From the NCBI GenBank assembly GCA_021739625.1, contig JAIPBJ010000029.1, forward strand, positions 1 to 34,882: 34,882 nucleotides of DNA. Reading direction: 5' to 3'. Positions 24,570 to 31,887 of the stretch are shown in pieces. The DNA is from Flavobacteriales bacterium. GTDB lineage: Bacteria; Bacteroidota; Bacteroidia; UBA10329. The notes under the pieces were generated by a model that did not search any database, was not told the origin of the DNA, and was given only the letters and a program-made list of their open reading frames with translations. Numbering within the stretch: position 1 is the first letter of the stretch; every line of letters starts with the position of its first letter. A program made the position numbers and the translations under genes.

Positions 24570-25145
24570 TCATGCAAACTGCATTATCACCATCTGTTTC
24601 ACTTTCTCTACTGGAAAATTGTCTGGGTCGAGGAGGGCATGCATCTGCACCCCGTCCAGCGAGGCACTGAAGTAGCGCATGGCCGCCACGGGGTCTTCGT
24701 AGCCCTTGGCGTGGAAGTACTGCGACATGCTCATCATGAAGGGCGTCACCTTGGGCAGCATCGTTTCCATCAGCAATGGGGTCACTTCGGGTTGAAAGGC
24801 CAGTGACATGTAGAGCTTCCACCGCTGGGGTTCTTTCACAGCAATATCGATCTGCAGGTCTATGAGCTCGATGAACCGCTCGCGGGTGAGCACTTCTCCC
24901 GGAGTTATCCTCAACAGCTCCACCACATGGTCGAACAGGTCGTTGACCAACGTGAGCAGCACCGCTTCCTTGCTGGGGAAGTAATTGTACATCAGTCCCT
25001 TGCTCACGTCCGCCTCCTTGGCTATCATGCTCACCGAGGCCGAATGGTAGCCACTGTTGGCAAACACCGTGAGGGCCGCGTTGAGAATGGCCTGCCTGCG
25101 GTCCTTTCGGAGTTCTTCGAATTGCTGCTTGGTGCGGGGGGACAT
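24570..25145 (-). CDS. TetR family transcriptional regulator
   Basis: 191 residues. The N-terminal TetR HTH domain (about 12-60) reads RRQAILNAALTVFANSGYHS, then SVSMIAKEADVSKGLMYNYF with PSKEAVL, which is standard for the family. The C-terminal all-helical ligand-binding domain (about 70-191) is of unknown specificity. As first gene of the Lol-like operon, with two matching operator-like sites immediately upstream, it most likely represses its own operon until a ligand binds. The ATG at 25145 is 5 bp from an AAGCTGT-type array. Hydrophobic or membrane-active ligands would suit the neighbourhood, but this is inference. Confidence 0.92.
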   Translation of the reverse strand: MSPRTKQQFEELRKDRRQAILNAALTVFANSGYHSASVSMIAKEADVSKGLMYNYFPSKEAVLLTLVNDLFDHVVELLRITPGEVLTRERFIELIDLQIDIAVKEPQRWKLYMSLAFQPEVTPLLMETMLPKVTPFMMSMSQYFHAKGYEDPVAAMRYFSASLDGVQMHALLDPDNFPVEKVKQMVIMQFA

Positions 25146-25150
25146 GAGGA

Positions 25151-25185
25151 AAGCTGTAAGCTGTTGGCTTCAAGCCGCAAGCGAC
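25151..25185. repeat. AAGCTGT-type heptamer array in the tetR leader
   Basis: Five words: AAGCTGT, AAGCTGT, TGGCTTC, AAGCCGC, AAGCGAC, starting 5 bp upstream of the tetR start codon, in the leader of the operon mRNA. A short GCGAGTA GCGAACA pair of the other family is at about 25277-25290. Confidence 0.55.
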
Positions 25186-25190
25186 AAAGT

Positions 25191-25249
25191 TTGATTGAAC
25201 GAGCGGTCAAAGGAATGGAAAATAATCCTTTGACTGAACGGTCGGTCAA
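25191..25249. promoter_or_regulatory. Twin TetR-type operator and promoter region of the Lol-like operon
   Basis: Two related 20-bp sites, TTGATTGAACGAGCGGTCAA (25191-25210) and TTGACTGAACGGTCGGTCAA (25230-25249), start 39 bp apart. The second is a near-palindrome (16 of 20 positions symmetric). They lie just upstream of tetR, as expected for autoregulation. Minus-strand TATTTTCC between them is a possible -7 box, with TTG inside the second site as -33. Confidence 0.6.
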
Positions 25250-25295
25250 TAAAATTTATGACAAGGGAGAAAGCAGCGAGTAGCGAACAGCCACT

Positions 25296-27575
25296 TCATG
25301 TCTGATGTATCCGCACCCCCATCACGCAGACATCGTCCGTCTGTTCGCCTGTGCCCCGCCATTCAGCGAATTCGCGGCTCAGTTCCAGATGCTGTCCGTT
25401 CATGGGCAGGTGGCTGTTGCCCAGCAGAAATTCGCGGAACCTGCGTGTCATATACTTCTTGTCACCAGACCCTCCCATCTGATCCTGAAATCCGTCAGAA
25501 AAGAGATAGACCGCATCACCTGTTTCGATGCCCACTTCCTGCTGGGTGAAATTGAGAGCACTGTCGTGATAGCCCACCGCCCTGCGGTCGCCCTTGATGA
25601 CGTGCATTTCGCCATGACGTGCGATCCAAAGGGGATTATGGGCCCCTGCGAACGTGATGGTCATTGCCTTCGTGTCGATGGCGCAAAGGGCTATGTCCAT
25701 GCCATCGCGCACCTGTGCCACCGAGCCTTCAAAGGTCACCAGCAGGTCAAGGGTCATCTGGGTGAGCACATCCTTTGGGCGGGTCAGCCCAAGGTCGCTG
25801 ATGCAGCGGTTCAGGCTGTTGAGGCCTATGACACTTAGCATGGCGCCCGGCACCCCGTGACCTGTGCAGTCTCCCACCGCCAGATAGATCACGCCCTTGT
25901 GGCGGGCCATCCAATAGAAGTCGCCCGACACCACATCGCGGGGCCGATTGAAGAGGAACGAGTCTGCAAAAAGCATCTGCAGCGCATCGGTTCCGGGCAT
26001 TACCGCTTCCTGAAGCCTTCTTGCATAATCGAAACTCTGCATGATCTCGCGGTTGCGCACATCCACCTCCGCCTTCTGCCGCTCCACTTCCAGTTTCTGC
26101 TCATGGATGAGCGAGTTCTTCACCTCCAGTTCAGAATTCACCCTCGATTTCGAACGATAGGCGAAGAAGATGACGAGGAACATCAGCCCCAGAACGAACG
26201 TGACCACCGTGGCCGCTGCCAGATAGGTGCTGCGCCTTTTGAGTTCCTCATCGGCAATGGCGTCCTTCTTCTCCTGTTCTACCGCAAGCAGGGCCTCCTT
26301 CTTGTCGTAGTCGTATTGGAAACGCTGACGCATCAGTTCTTTCTTGTTCTCCTCGCTCAGGGTGCTGTCGCGCATGGCGATGTATAGATCATACATGTCC
26401 AGTGCTTCCTTGTAGCGGCCCTGTTTGCGATGGATCTGGGTCTGGGTCCAGGCGGCATTCTTGATCTTTTCAGGGAAACCGAGTTCTTTTGCAATGCCCA
26501 TGCTGCGCTGTGCAAGGGCGAGAGCCTCTTTCAGATCGCGCTCCGAACCGGAGCGCACCAGCATGTAGGCCAGATTGTTGGTGTTCTCCACCAGCGAACG
26601 CTTGTCGCCTGCGCGCTCTGCGGTCTCAATGCCCTTCCGCACGAACTCCAGTGCCCTCGGCAGGTCTTTCATCTGATAGTACACCGACCCTATGCTGTTG
26701 TAGGTCCCACTTATTCCACGTGTATCACCCATCTCCTGCAGCAGTTGCAGATTCCGGAGAAGATACTCCAATGCCTTCTCATTGTTGCCCATGGTGCGGT
26801 GGGTGATACCGATGTTGTGGCAGGTGGTGGCCATGTGTGCGCGGTCGCCCATGGCCTCGGAAAGCTCCAGGGCCTTCTCCATATATCCGAGCGCAAGGGT
26901 CTTCTCACCCTGTTCGGAGTGAATGCTGCCCAAGTTGCCGTACGCACCCGACATTCCCCGCTTGTCGCCCAAACGTTCGTAAATGCCCAGTGCCCGGTGG
27001 TGGTACTCCAGTGCCTTGCGCACATCGCCCAGATCGTAGAGCACCGTGGCAATGTTGTTGAAGGTGAGGGCCATGCCTTTCTCGTTGCCCACCTGCTCCT
27101 GCAACGTCACACTCTTCTGATAGTATTCCAGGGCAAGGGCGTTTTCGCCCTGTCTGCGCTTGATCAGCCCGATGTTGGTATAAGCGGTGGCCATGCCTTT
27201 GGGGTCGTTGGCCTGTTGGCTCAGGGCAAGGCTCCGTTCATACAGGGGCATCGCCTCCGTGTAGTTGCCCCGCATGAAATAGGACGCCCCCTGTGTGTTG
27301 AGGGCTGCGGCCATCTGCACCGGCAGTTTCTTCTTTTCTGCGAGGGCCAGTTCGAGGCTCGCGTAGTGGAAGGCACTGTCGGGGCGGGAGTAGAGGTAGC
27401 CTTCGCGGGCTATGTCGTGCATGGCCTTGAGGCGGCTGGTGTCCGCCTCCTTCTGGTTGTTCCAAACCGCCCACAGCGAGTCGTTCAGTGCCTGAGGCAG
27501 CACGCTCTGCGCCACCGCCATCTTCCCAAAGGGCAACATGCAGAGTATTGCGAACACGACCCGGAGCCTATTCAT
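25296..27575 (-). CDS. TPR-repeat SpoIIE/PP2C-type serine phosphatase (second copy)
   Basis: 759 residues from ATG 27575 (MNRLRVVFAILCMLPFG..., signal ending AVAQ); the ATG 63 bp upstream adds a non-signal leader. The order is signal peptide, about nine TPRs (about 65-400), coiled coil, one membrane helix (about 460-485, YLAAATVVTFVLGLMFLVIF), second coiled coil, and SpoIIE phosphatase (about 530-759). Metal motifs SGDFYW, DCTGHGVPGA, SDGFQDQ and EQTDDV are intact. It shares the whole architecture of the 457-2823 protein but differs enough in sequence to be an old paralogue. It is predicted to couple a periplasmic TPR sensor to cytoplasmic dephosphorylation. The adjacent TetR operon on the same strand has its own operators. 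Confidence 0.9.
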   Translation of the reverse strand: MNRLRVVFAILCMLPFGKMAVAQSVLPQALNDSLWAVWNNQKEADTSRLKAMHDIAREGYLYSRPDSAFHYASLELALAEKKKLPVQMAAALNTQGASYFMRGNYTEAMPLYERSLALSQQANDPKGMATAYTNIGLIKRRQGENALALEYYQKSVTLQEQVGNEKGMALTFNNIATVLYDLGDVRKALEYHHRALGIYERLGDKRGMSGAYGNLGSIHSEQGEKTLALGYMEKALELSEAMGDRAHMATTCHNIGITHRTMGNNEKALEYLLRNLQLLQEMGDTRGISGTYNSIGSVYYQMKDLPRALEFVRKGIETAERAGDKRSLVENTNNLAYMLVRSGSERDLKEALALAQRSMGIAKELGFPEKIKNAAWTQTQIHRKQGRYKEALDMYDLYIAMRDSTLSEENKKELMRQRFQYDYDKKEALLAVEQEKKDAIADEELKRRSTYLAAATVVTFVLGLMFLVIFFAYRSKSRVNSELEVKNSLIHEQKLEVERQKAEVDVRNREIMQSFDYARRLQEAVMPGTDALQMLFADSFLFNRPRDVVSGDFYWMARHKGVIYLAVGDCTGHGVPGAMLSVIGLNSLNRCISDLGLTRPKDVLTQMTLDLLVTFEGSVAQVRDGMDIALCAIDTKAMTITFAGAHNPLWIARHGEMHVIKGDRRAVGYHDSALNFTQQEVGIETGDAVYLFSDGFQDQMGGSGDKKYMTRRFREFLLGNSHLPMNGQHLELSREFAEWRGTGEQTDDVCVMGVRIHQT

Positions 27576-27642
27576 GCCGTGAATATCTACAAATCTCGCA
27601 AGGCAGGGGTACTCCTTTTGGTTGAATGTTCTCACCATAAGG

Positions 27643-27790
27643 CTACCCCGACCGCTCCTTTAGCAGTTTCACAATCTTGGAGTGGCCTTGTTGCTTCGCA
27701 ATAATGAGGGCGGTGTCGGTGTTGAAGCCCACCTTCAGCTTGGGGTGCCTTCTTGGGCGGCAATCAGCATTTCTTTCCGGTCGCCTGCGG
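27643..27790 (-). pseudogene. Ankyrin-repeat gene remnant, frameshifted
   Basis: On the minus strand one frame reads NTDTALIIAKQQGHSKIVKL followed by LKERSG and a stop (TAG at 27643-27645), a canonical final ankyrin repeat. Slightly upstream, in a different frame, GDRKEMLIAAQEG also looks like an ankyrin helix and runs into a stop. The two pieces fit one ankyrin protein broken by a frameshift and lacking its 5' part. The remnant begins right after the stop of the 27816-29426 gene, with no start codon or promoter of its own. Confidence 0.6.
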
Positions 27791-27815
27791 CCTTGGGGTG
27801 GGTTGCGGTTGAGTC

Positions 27816-29426
27816 TCAGTGAAAATCAATCTTCACCAAGCTCTGCGACAGCTTGCCGCCCTGGATGTAGGTAAGCCCCGTGGAAGAGCCATTAGGACTG
27901 TAGAACATCTCGGGCCGGAACATGCCGCCCACTGCTGAGGACGGCCAGAGCAGTTCGCGCTTCTGGCGTTCATCCGCATTCTTCATGTCCACGCTCACGA
28001 TAGTGACCGGATTCTTGGGGCCCGTGAACTTGTAAGGTTTTTTACCGGTGTTCCATTCCTTCTCAAGGTTCCGGAAATTGTCGTTGAACATGAGATAGAG
28101 CTTGTCTTCATGGATCTTATAGGCGTAGCCCCTGCCATCGGTGGTATAACCACGCTGATAGAGCGGCACCACGGTGCTCCATTGCAGCTCATAATCTGCG
28201 CTGAGGCCGAAGGCGTGTATGTTCAGGAAATGGTAGATGGTCCTCGATATGCTCGAACCCTGCCGCGTGCGCACTTCTATGAACTGCTCCTGCGCCAGCA
28301 CCACATAACTGCCATCCTCAAGCCGTATCAGCTTGTCTATCTCCAGATAGGGTATGACCACAGGCTTGCCCTTCTTCTCGCGCTTGGCCTGCTTGCGCCC
28401 CACTTTGGCCGGTTGGTTCTTGCCCGCATGTTCAGCGGTGAAAGGGGTCTGCTTCACCATCGGCTTGTCGCGCTTTTCACCTGTCCATGTGATGGAGGCG
28501 AACCCGGTCTCGCCACCGGGCGAACCGAACCATAGGAAGGTGAAGCCCCGCACTCCTGTGGAGAAGAACAGACTGTAACGCCCCTCGGTGAGGTCAGAAG
28601 TGACACCCGTGGCCCGCACTTTGTCCACACGGGTCGAGATGGTCTTCTTCGGCCCTATCGCATACAGCATCACCGCGAAACGGTCCTGTAGCTTATAGCG
28701 CCTGCCACGGTCCACGGTCGCCCAGCAGTACACCGTGCCCTCATCGTTGAACTGGGCATTGCCGCTGTATTTCACCACCCCGTCCGTGGCCTCGAATTCC
28801 TGCACGCGGTCTGAGACCACCTGAAGCTCGGTGTCCAGCACAATGTATCGGTAGCGCATCACCTTCACATTGCGTTGATTCCTGGTCTCCGGCAGCTTGA
28901 GATACACCAGAAGGTTCTCGCCATCATCCGAGATCTCATAGTCCAGATCCGCGTTCTCAATGATGTAGTAGTAGTCCTTGTCAATGCGTGCAAGCTCCAC
29001 GGCAGACCCGCTCGCGTTGTCCTCCTCATCAAGTTCGGTGAGGGTGAAGAAATTGTGCTTAGAATCGCGGTCTGTCGTGGCCTTCAGCAACAGCCGCTTG
29101 TCAGCGAAGTCCAAATGGTACCAGTCAGAGAGCTCATACTTCTTCGGTTCGCCCTTCTTGGCCATCTCCACGGTCTCGGTATGCACCGGCTCCAGCTCAT
29201 CATTGAAAGTTACGATGTCATACTGGCCCTTTGACCGCAGACGTAGCTTATACTCACCCTCTTCAATGCTCTCAAACCGGTCGATGGACTGCCCCTGTTT
29301 CCGTTCGAATTTCTTTCCCACGAAAGCATCGGCCTGGGTGGCCTTGCTTACTTTCTTCTGAGCCTCGGCAAGGTTCGGGAAGGCCAGAATGATGCTGATG
29401 GAAACAAGGATGCTTGAACACTTCAT
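27816..29426 (-). CDS. Large secreted protein of unknown function
   Basis: 536 residues. The signal peptide (MKCSSILVSISIILAFPNLAEA) is followed by a long beta-rich domain with alternating charged strands: KLRLRSKGQYDIVTFNDELE, WYHLDFADKRLLLKAT, and late YAYKIHEDKLYLMFNDNFRN. A basic insert (about 345-365, KVGRKQAKREKKGKP) may be a surface loop. No T9SS sorting domain or lipobox is present, so a periplasmic or outer-membrane-associated location is likely. The repeated strand pattern could be a beta-propeller, but I recognise no family. A good promoter (TAGGTTTG) precedes it. Confidence 0.8.
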   Translation of the reverse strand: MKCSSILVSISIILAFPNLAEAQKKVSKATQADAFVGKKFERKQGQSIDRFESIEEGEYKLRLRSKGQYDIVTFNDELEPVHTETVEMAKKGEPKKYELSDWYHLDFADKRLLLKATTDRDSKHNFFTLTELDEEDNASGSAVELARIDKDYYYIIENADLDYEISDDGENLLVYLKLPETRNQRNVKVMRYRYIVLDTELQVVSDRVQEFEATDGVVKYSGNAQFNDEGTVYCWATVDRGRRYKLQDRFAVMLYAIGPKKTISTRVDKVRATGVTSDLTEGRYSLFFSTGVRGFTFLWFGSPGGETGFASITWTGEKRDKPMVKQTPFTAEHAGKNQPAKVGRKQAKREKKGKPVVIPYLEIDKLIRLEDGSYVVLAQEQFIEVRTRQGSSISRTIYHFLNIHAFGLSADYELQWSTVVPLYQRGYTTDGRGYAYKIHEDKLYLMFNDNFRNLEKEWNTGKKPYKFTGPKNPVTIVSVDMKNADERQKRELLWPSSAVGGMFRPEMFYSPNGSSTGLTYIQGGKLSQSLVKIDFH

Positions 29427-29460
29427 CTACTTCAGGTTTTGCATTTGGATTGTGGGCGGC

Positions 29461-29491
29461 CAAACCTAATGTTTTTCAATCATTGTCGAAA
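29461..29491 (-). promoter_or_regulatory. Bacteroidota-type promoter for the 536-residue gene
   Basis: On the minus strand TTTC (29491-29488, one mismatch to TTTG), 19 bp, then TAGGTTTG (29468-29461, full match to TAnnTTTG). Predicted start of transcription near 29454, 28 nt before the ATG. Confidence 0.5.
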
Positions 29492-29747
29492 ATGGAGACT
29501 GATAACAGAATAGAAACGCGGCCATGATAACAAGGGGCATAAAATCCCATGGCAAACGCATCAGATCCGACCTCGAAGAGAACCTCCTTCGGAAGCAGTG
29601 ATCCTTACCACGAAGTGTCATAAAGGGTCTTGTTGCTCTGTAAAGGGCTCGGTTCACTTCTGTCCCTACTGGCCAAGATTTCCTCGCGTCAATGCAATGA
29701 TTCCCCGCATTCTTCCGTTATCACATCTCATCAGCCACATCATCGCC
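29492..29747. other. Intergenic stretch without a supported gene
   Basis: With the promoter at 29461-29491 this makes up the 321-bp spacer between divergent genes. Only short, motif-free ORFs are present. No repeat words of the kind seen elsewhere were found, and no clear -7 box for the plus-strand lipoprotein gene. Confidence 0.45.
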
Positions 29748-30338
29748 ATGACAGCCCGCCCGAACATCATCCCACAGAGTGCGGCCCTCATCTTGGGCAT
29801 CCTGTCCCTCACGGCCTGTGAGAACAGCGATGTGCATCCTCGCGATACCATCACCGTGCTCTACTATGTGCTCACGCCAGAGGACGGAAGCCGACCTGAC
29901 GTGACCCTCTACTATGAGGACATGGACGGACCGGATGGCCGGAACCCCATGATCATAGGCGGCCAGCTCAGTGCCAATACCACCTACAATGGCACATTGC
30001 ACCTGCGCTTCGCTTCCGAGAAATCGAGCAGCGATGCCGAGCATCTCATCATCGAACAGGGCATCTTCAAACACCCCGAATCACATCAGGTGTTCTATAC
30101 CGTTCCGCCCGCTTTGGACATGATCGCGTACTACACCGACCGCGACACTTTCGGCCTCCCCATCGGGCTGCGCACCCGACTTGTCACTGGTGCTCAAGGG
30201 CAGGGCACGCTGACCGTCACGGTGCGATATGACGTGAACAAGACCGCTCCGGGAGTGGCCCAAGGAGACATGACCTATTCCGGTGGTGCCAACGACATCG
30301 AGGTGGTTTTCCCTGTGGTTCTGCAATCCGGGCCATGA
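29748..30338 (+). CDS. Lipoprotein of the Bacteroidota 'type 1 periplasmic binding fold superfamily' group
   Basis: 196 residues from ATG 29748, chosen because MTARPNIIPQSAALILGILS leads into a lipobox LTAC (Cys24); earlier in-frame ATGs add unlikely leaders. The mature part shows a conserved pattern of Bacteroidota lipoproteins: TVLYYVLTPEDG, VTLYYEDMDGPDGRNPMI, GGQLSANTTYNGTLHLR, then LVTGAQGQGTLTVTVRYD and a final GGANDIEVVFPVVL. Database entries usually carry the name given in the call. The name reflects an automatic fold match; the role is unknown. It is probably anchored to the outer membrane. Confidence 0.8.
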   Translation: MTARPNIIPQSAALILGILSLTACENSDVHPRDTITVLYYVLTPEDGSRPDVTLYYEDMDGPDGRNPMIIGGQLSANTTYNGTLHLRFASEKSSSDAEHLIIEQGIFKHPESHQVFYTVPPALDMIAYYTDRDTFGLPIGLRTRLVTGAQGQGTLTVTVRYDVNKTAPGVAQGDMTYSGGANDIEVVFPVVLQSGP

Positions 30339-30517
30339 ATGCAATAATAGGGTAGGGGAAGGAGTGTGCAGGGAAAGTTCGTCCATCACGCCCCTGTCCC
30401 GCGCCTGCCTAACGGAACACGGTTCCCAACGGGCACATCAGCGAAAACGCGGACCGGGCAAACGCATCAAAATTCCTAACCACGGAAACACATTGATTAT
30501 CAATCAAATGCTCTTAA

Positions 30518-30591
30518 CCACAAAGGACACGAAGTTACACGAAGAAAATTCTTCGTGTGCCCTTGTGAAAGCCCTTCGTGTGCCTTTGTGT
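30518..30591. repeat. CACAAAGG-ACACGAAG inverted repeat element
   Basis: CACAAAGGACACGAAG is followed by TTACACGAAG, then the inverted form CTTCGTGTGCCCTTGTG and again CTTCGTGTGCCTTTGTG. The words have a period near 8-9 bp and the halves are separated by only a few bases. Similar ACCACAAAGGCACGAAG-type words are, from memory, common around small orphan genes in Bacteroidota and other phyla. Here there is no gene between the halves. Confidence 0.7.
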
Positions 30592-30599
30592 TGAAAACC

Positions 30600-30622
30600 G
30601 AAGTCTTCCGAAGGAAGACTTC
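30600..30622. repeat. Perfect 10-bp hairpin
   Basis: GAAGTCTTCC, GAA loop, GGAAGACTTC, followed by AAAATATTCT. It could terminate transcription from either side, although the T tract is poor. It lies about 260 bp beyond the lipoprotein gene. Confidence 0.6.
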
Positions 30623-30742
30623 AAAATATTCTCCTTGGGGTTGCATTTGATGCGTTGCTCCTGAAAACGCGGACACGAACTCTTCCCCCTTTTCGCAACC
30701 TGTTCTATTTTCACCGTCAATACTATCAACAACCGAATTGAC

Positions 30743-31714
30743 ATGCGAAACCTTCTCCTCCTTCCGCTCCTTCTGTCCGTTGCCACGGCCGTTGCACAGG
30801 ATCCCTGCGATGACCTCGACATCCTCTCCGTCCGATACAGCCCGTTCACCGACACGGTCATCATCGTGGAGGTGGCGAACAACGGGGAAGAGATCTTCTC
30901 CTATCCCGGCTTCGTCCTCATCAACAGCGATGGCGACACACTGGCGCTGGAGACCGTCAACTACTTCGGCATAGGGCAGCAGTCGGTCCATCACCTCACT
31001 GTGCGGCCGGGCATCGCAGCCCCCACGGACGTCTTCCAAGGGGTGCTTGAACTGTACTCCGACTTTTTCAACATGCAGGAATGCAGCTGGGCCATGGACT
31101 CGGTATTGTGCGTAACGGAGGAGTGCGAGGGTCTGGTCATCGGATTCGAGAACTGGGGCGGGGCGCTGGTGCTGGGCGATTTCACCTTTGCCCTCACCGA
31201 CAGCACCGGATCGGAGGTGGCTGCAGGGGCATTCACCATGACCGCTGAAGAGCAGTATTGGCAGCAGACCATCTGCCTGCGGCCCGGTTCCTACACCTAC
31301 AGCGTCACTGCGCTGGGCGAACCCTCGGGCGGTGGCCCCACCATGACCGTGGCATCGGGACCGTGGTTCGGTTCGGCCGGCATGTCGCAACCTTTCCCGT
31401 GGTACGATGCCCTGTCCTTTGATATGGAAGTGCCCTTCTATCTGCACTGCATGGATTCAGGAACCGTGAGCACTCCGACCTTGGGCGCGGCCCGCGCTCC
31501 TGTCACTGTGGCCTACGACCCCACGCTCACGCTGCTCAGCCATCCGCAGGGCATCACCTCCGTGACCCTCATCGGCATGGACGGAAGGCACATGGGCACC
31601 TGGCATCCCGGCCACACCGTGTTCGCGCTGCCCGATGGGCTGCCCGCAGGGCTGTATGTGGCTCAGGTGACGACACGGGAGGGAAAACAGCTTGTGAAGG
31701 TGGCCATAAGGTGA
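30743..31714 (+). CDS. Secreted protein with T9SS C-terminal sorting domain
   Basis: 323 residues. The signal peptide (MRNLLLLPLLLSVATAVAQ) is followed by an Ig-like beta-rich region of unknown family (about 20-240) with several Cys (DPCDDLD, CVTEECEG, QTICLRPG). The end (about 250-323) has T9SS type A features: LTLLSHPQGITSVTLIGMDG, then LPDGLPAGLYVAQVTTREGK and VKVAIR. The YPNP-like box is degenerate (LLSHPQ), so sorting is likely but not certain. It stands alone on the plus strand, preceded by a repeat-rich spacer and followed by GCGAANN and AATCGNN arrays. Confidence 0.8.
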   Translation: MRNLLLLPLLLSVATAVAQDPCDDLDILSVRYSPFTDTVIIVEVANNGEEIFSYPGFVLINSDGDTLALETVNYFGIGQQSVHHLTVRPGIAAPTDVFQGVLELYSDFFNMQECSWAMDSVLCVTEECEGLVIGFENWGGALVLGDFTFALTDSTGSEVAAGAFTMTAEEQYWQQTICLRPGSYTYSVTALGEPSGGGPTMTVASGPWFGSAGMSQPFPWYDALSFDMEVPFYLHCMDSGTVSTPTLGAARAPVTVAYDPTLTLLSHPQGITSVTLIGMDGRHMGTWHPGHTVFALPDGLPAGLYVAQVTTREGKQLVKVAIR

Positions 31715-31722
31715 GCGGGCTA

Positions 31723-31868
31723 TTTGCTGTTCGCTGTTCGCCTTTCGCGTATTCGTACCCAGTAAAGCAAGCTGTGAGCTCCCGATGGTCGGTTCGTAAT
31801 TATTGCGTTCCGCAATGAGAGGCAGTTTGTAGCCGCCCTCAATCGCCAATCGTTAATCGATAATCGTT
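31723..31868. repeat. Heptamer arrays GCGAANN and AATCGNN flanking a mini-hairpin
   Basis: The first array (31723-31748) on the minus strand is GCGAAAG, GCGAACA, GCGAACA plus a degenerate unit. The second (31841-31868) is AATCGCC, AATCGTT, AATCGAT, AATCGTT. Between them lies a copy of the CTCAYTGC-N5-GCARTAA mini-hairpin (31800-31819, minus strand). Together they fill most of the 173-bp spacer. Confidence 0.65.
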
Positions 31869-31887
31869 CTTCGCAAATCCTTCCCCC

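Larger units (their letters stand above)
30339..30742. other. Intergenic region rich in inverted repeats, no gene
   Basis: About 400 bp between the lipoprotein and a T9SS gene. It holds the composite palindrome at 30443-30674, including the CACAAAGG/ACACGAAG element (30518-30591) and a perfect hairpin (30600-30622). No ORF with coding character was seen. Confidence 0.6.

Noticed and set aside
26430-27704. Long plus-strand open frame opposite the second TPR-SpoIIE gene
   Set aside because: It lies antisense to a protein with clear TPR and SpoIIE motifs; its translation is low in recognisable motifs and reflects the codon pattern of the real gene.
29466-29657. 63-codon minus-strand frame upstream of the 536-residue gene
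   Set aside because: It overlaps the best promoter match of that gene and has no coding features.
30339-30742. Small gene hidden in the repeat-rich spacer
   Set aside because: Frames there are short and cross the inverted repeats; nothing resembles S23, GxxExxY or other small orphan families.
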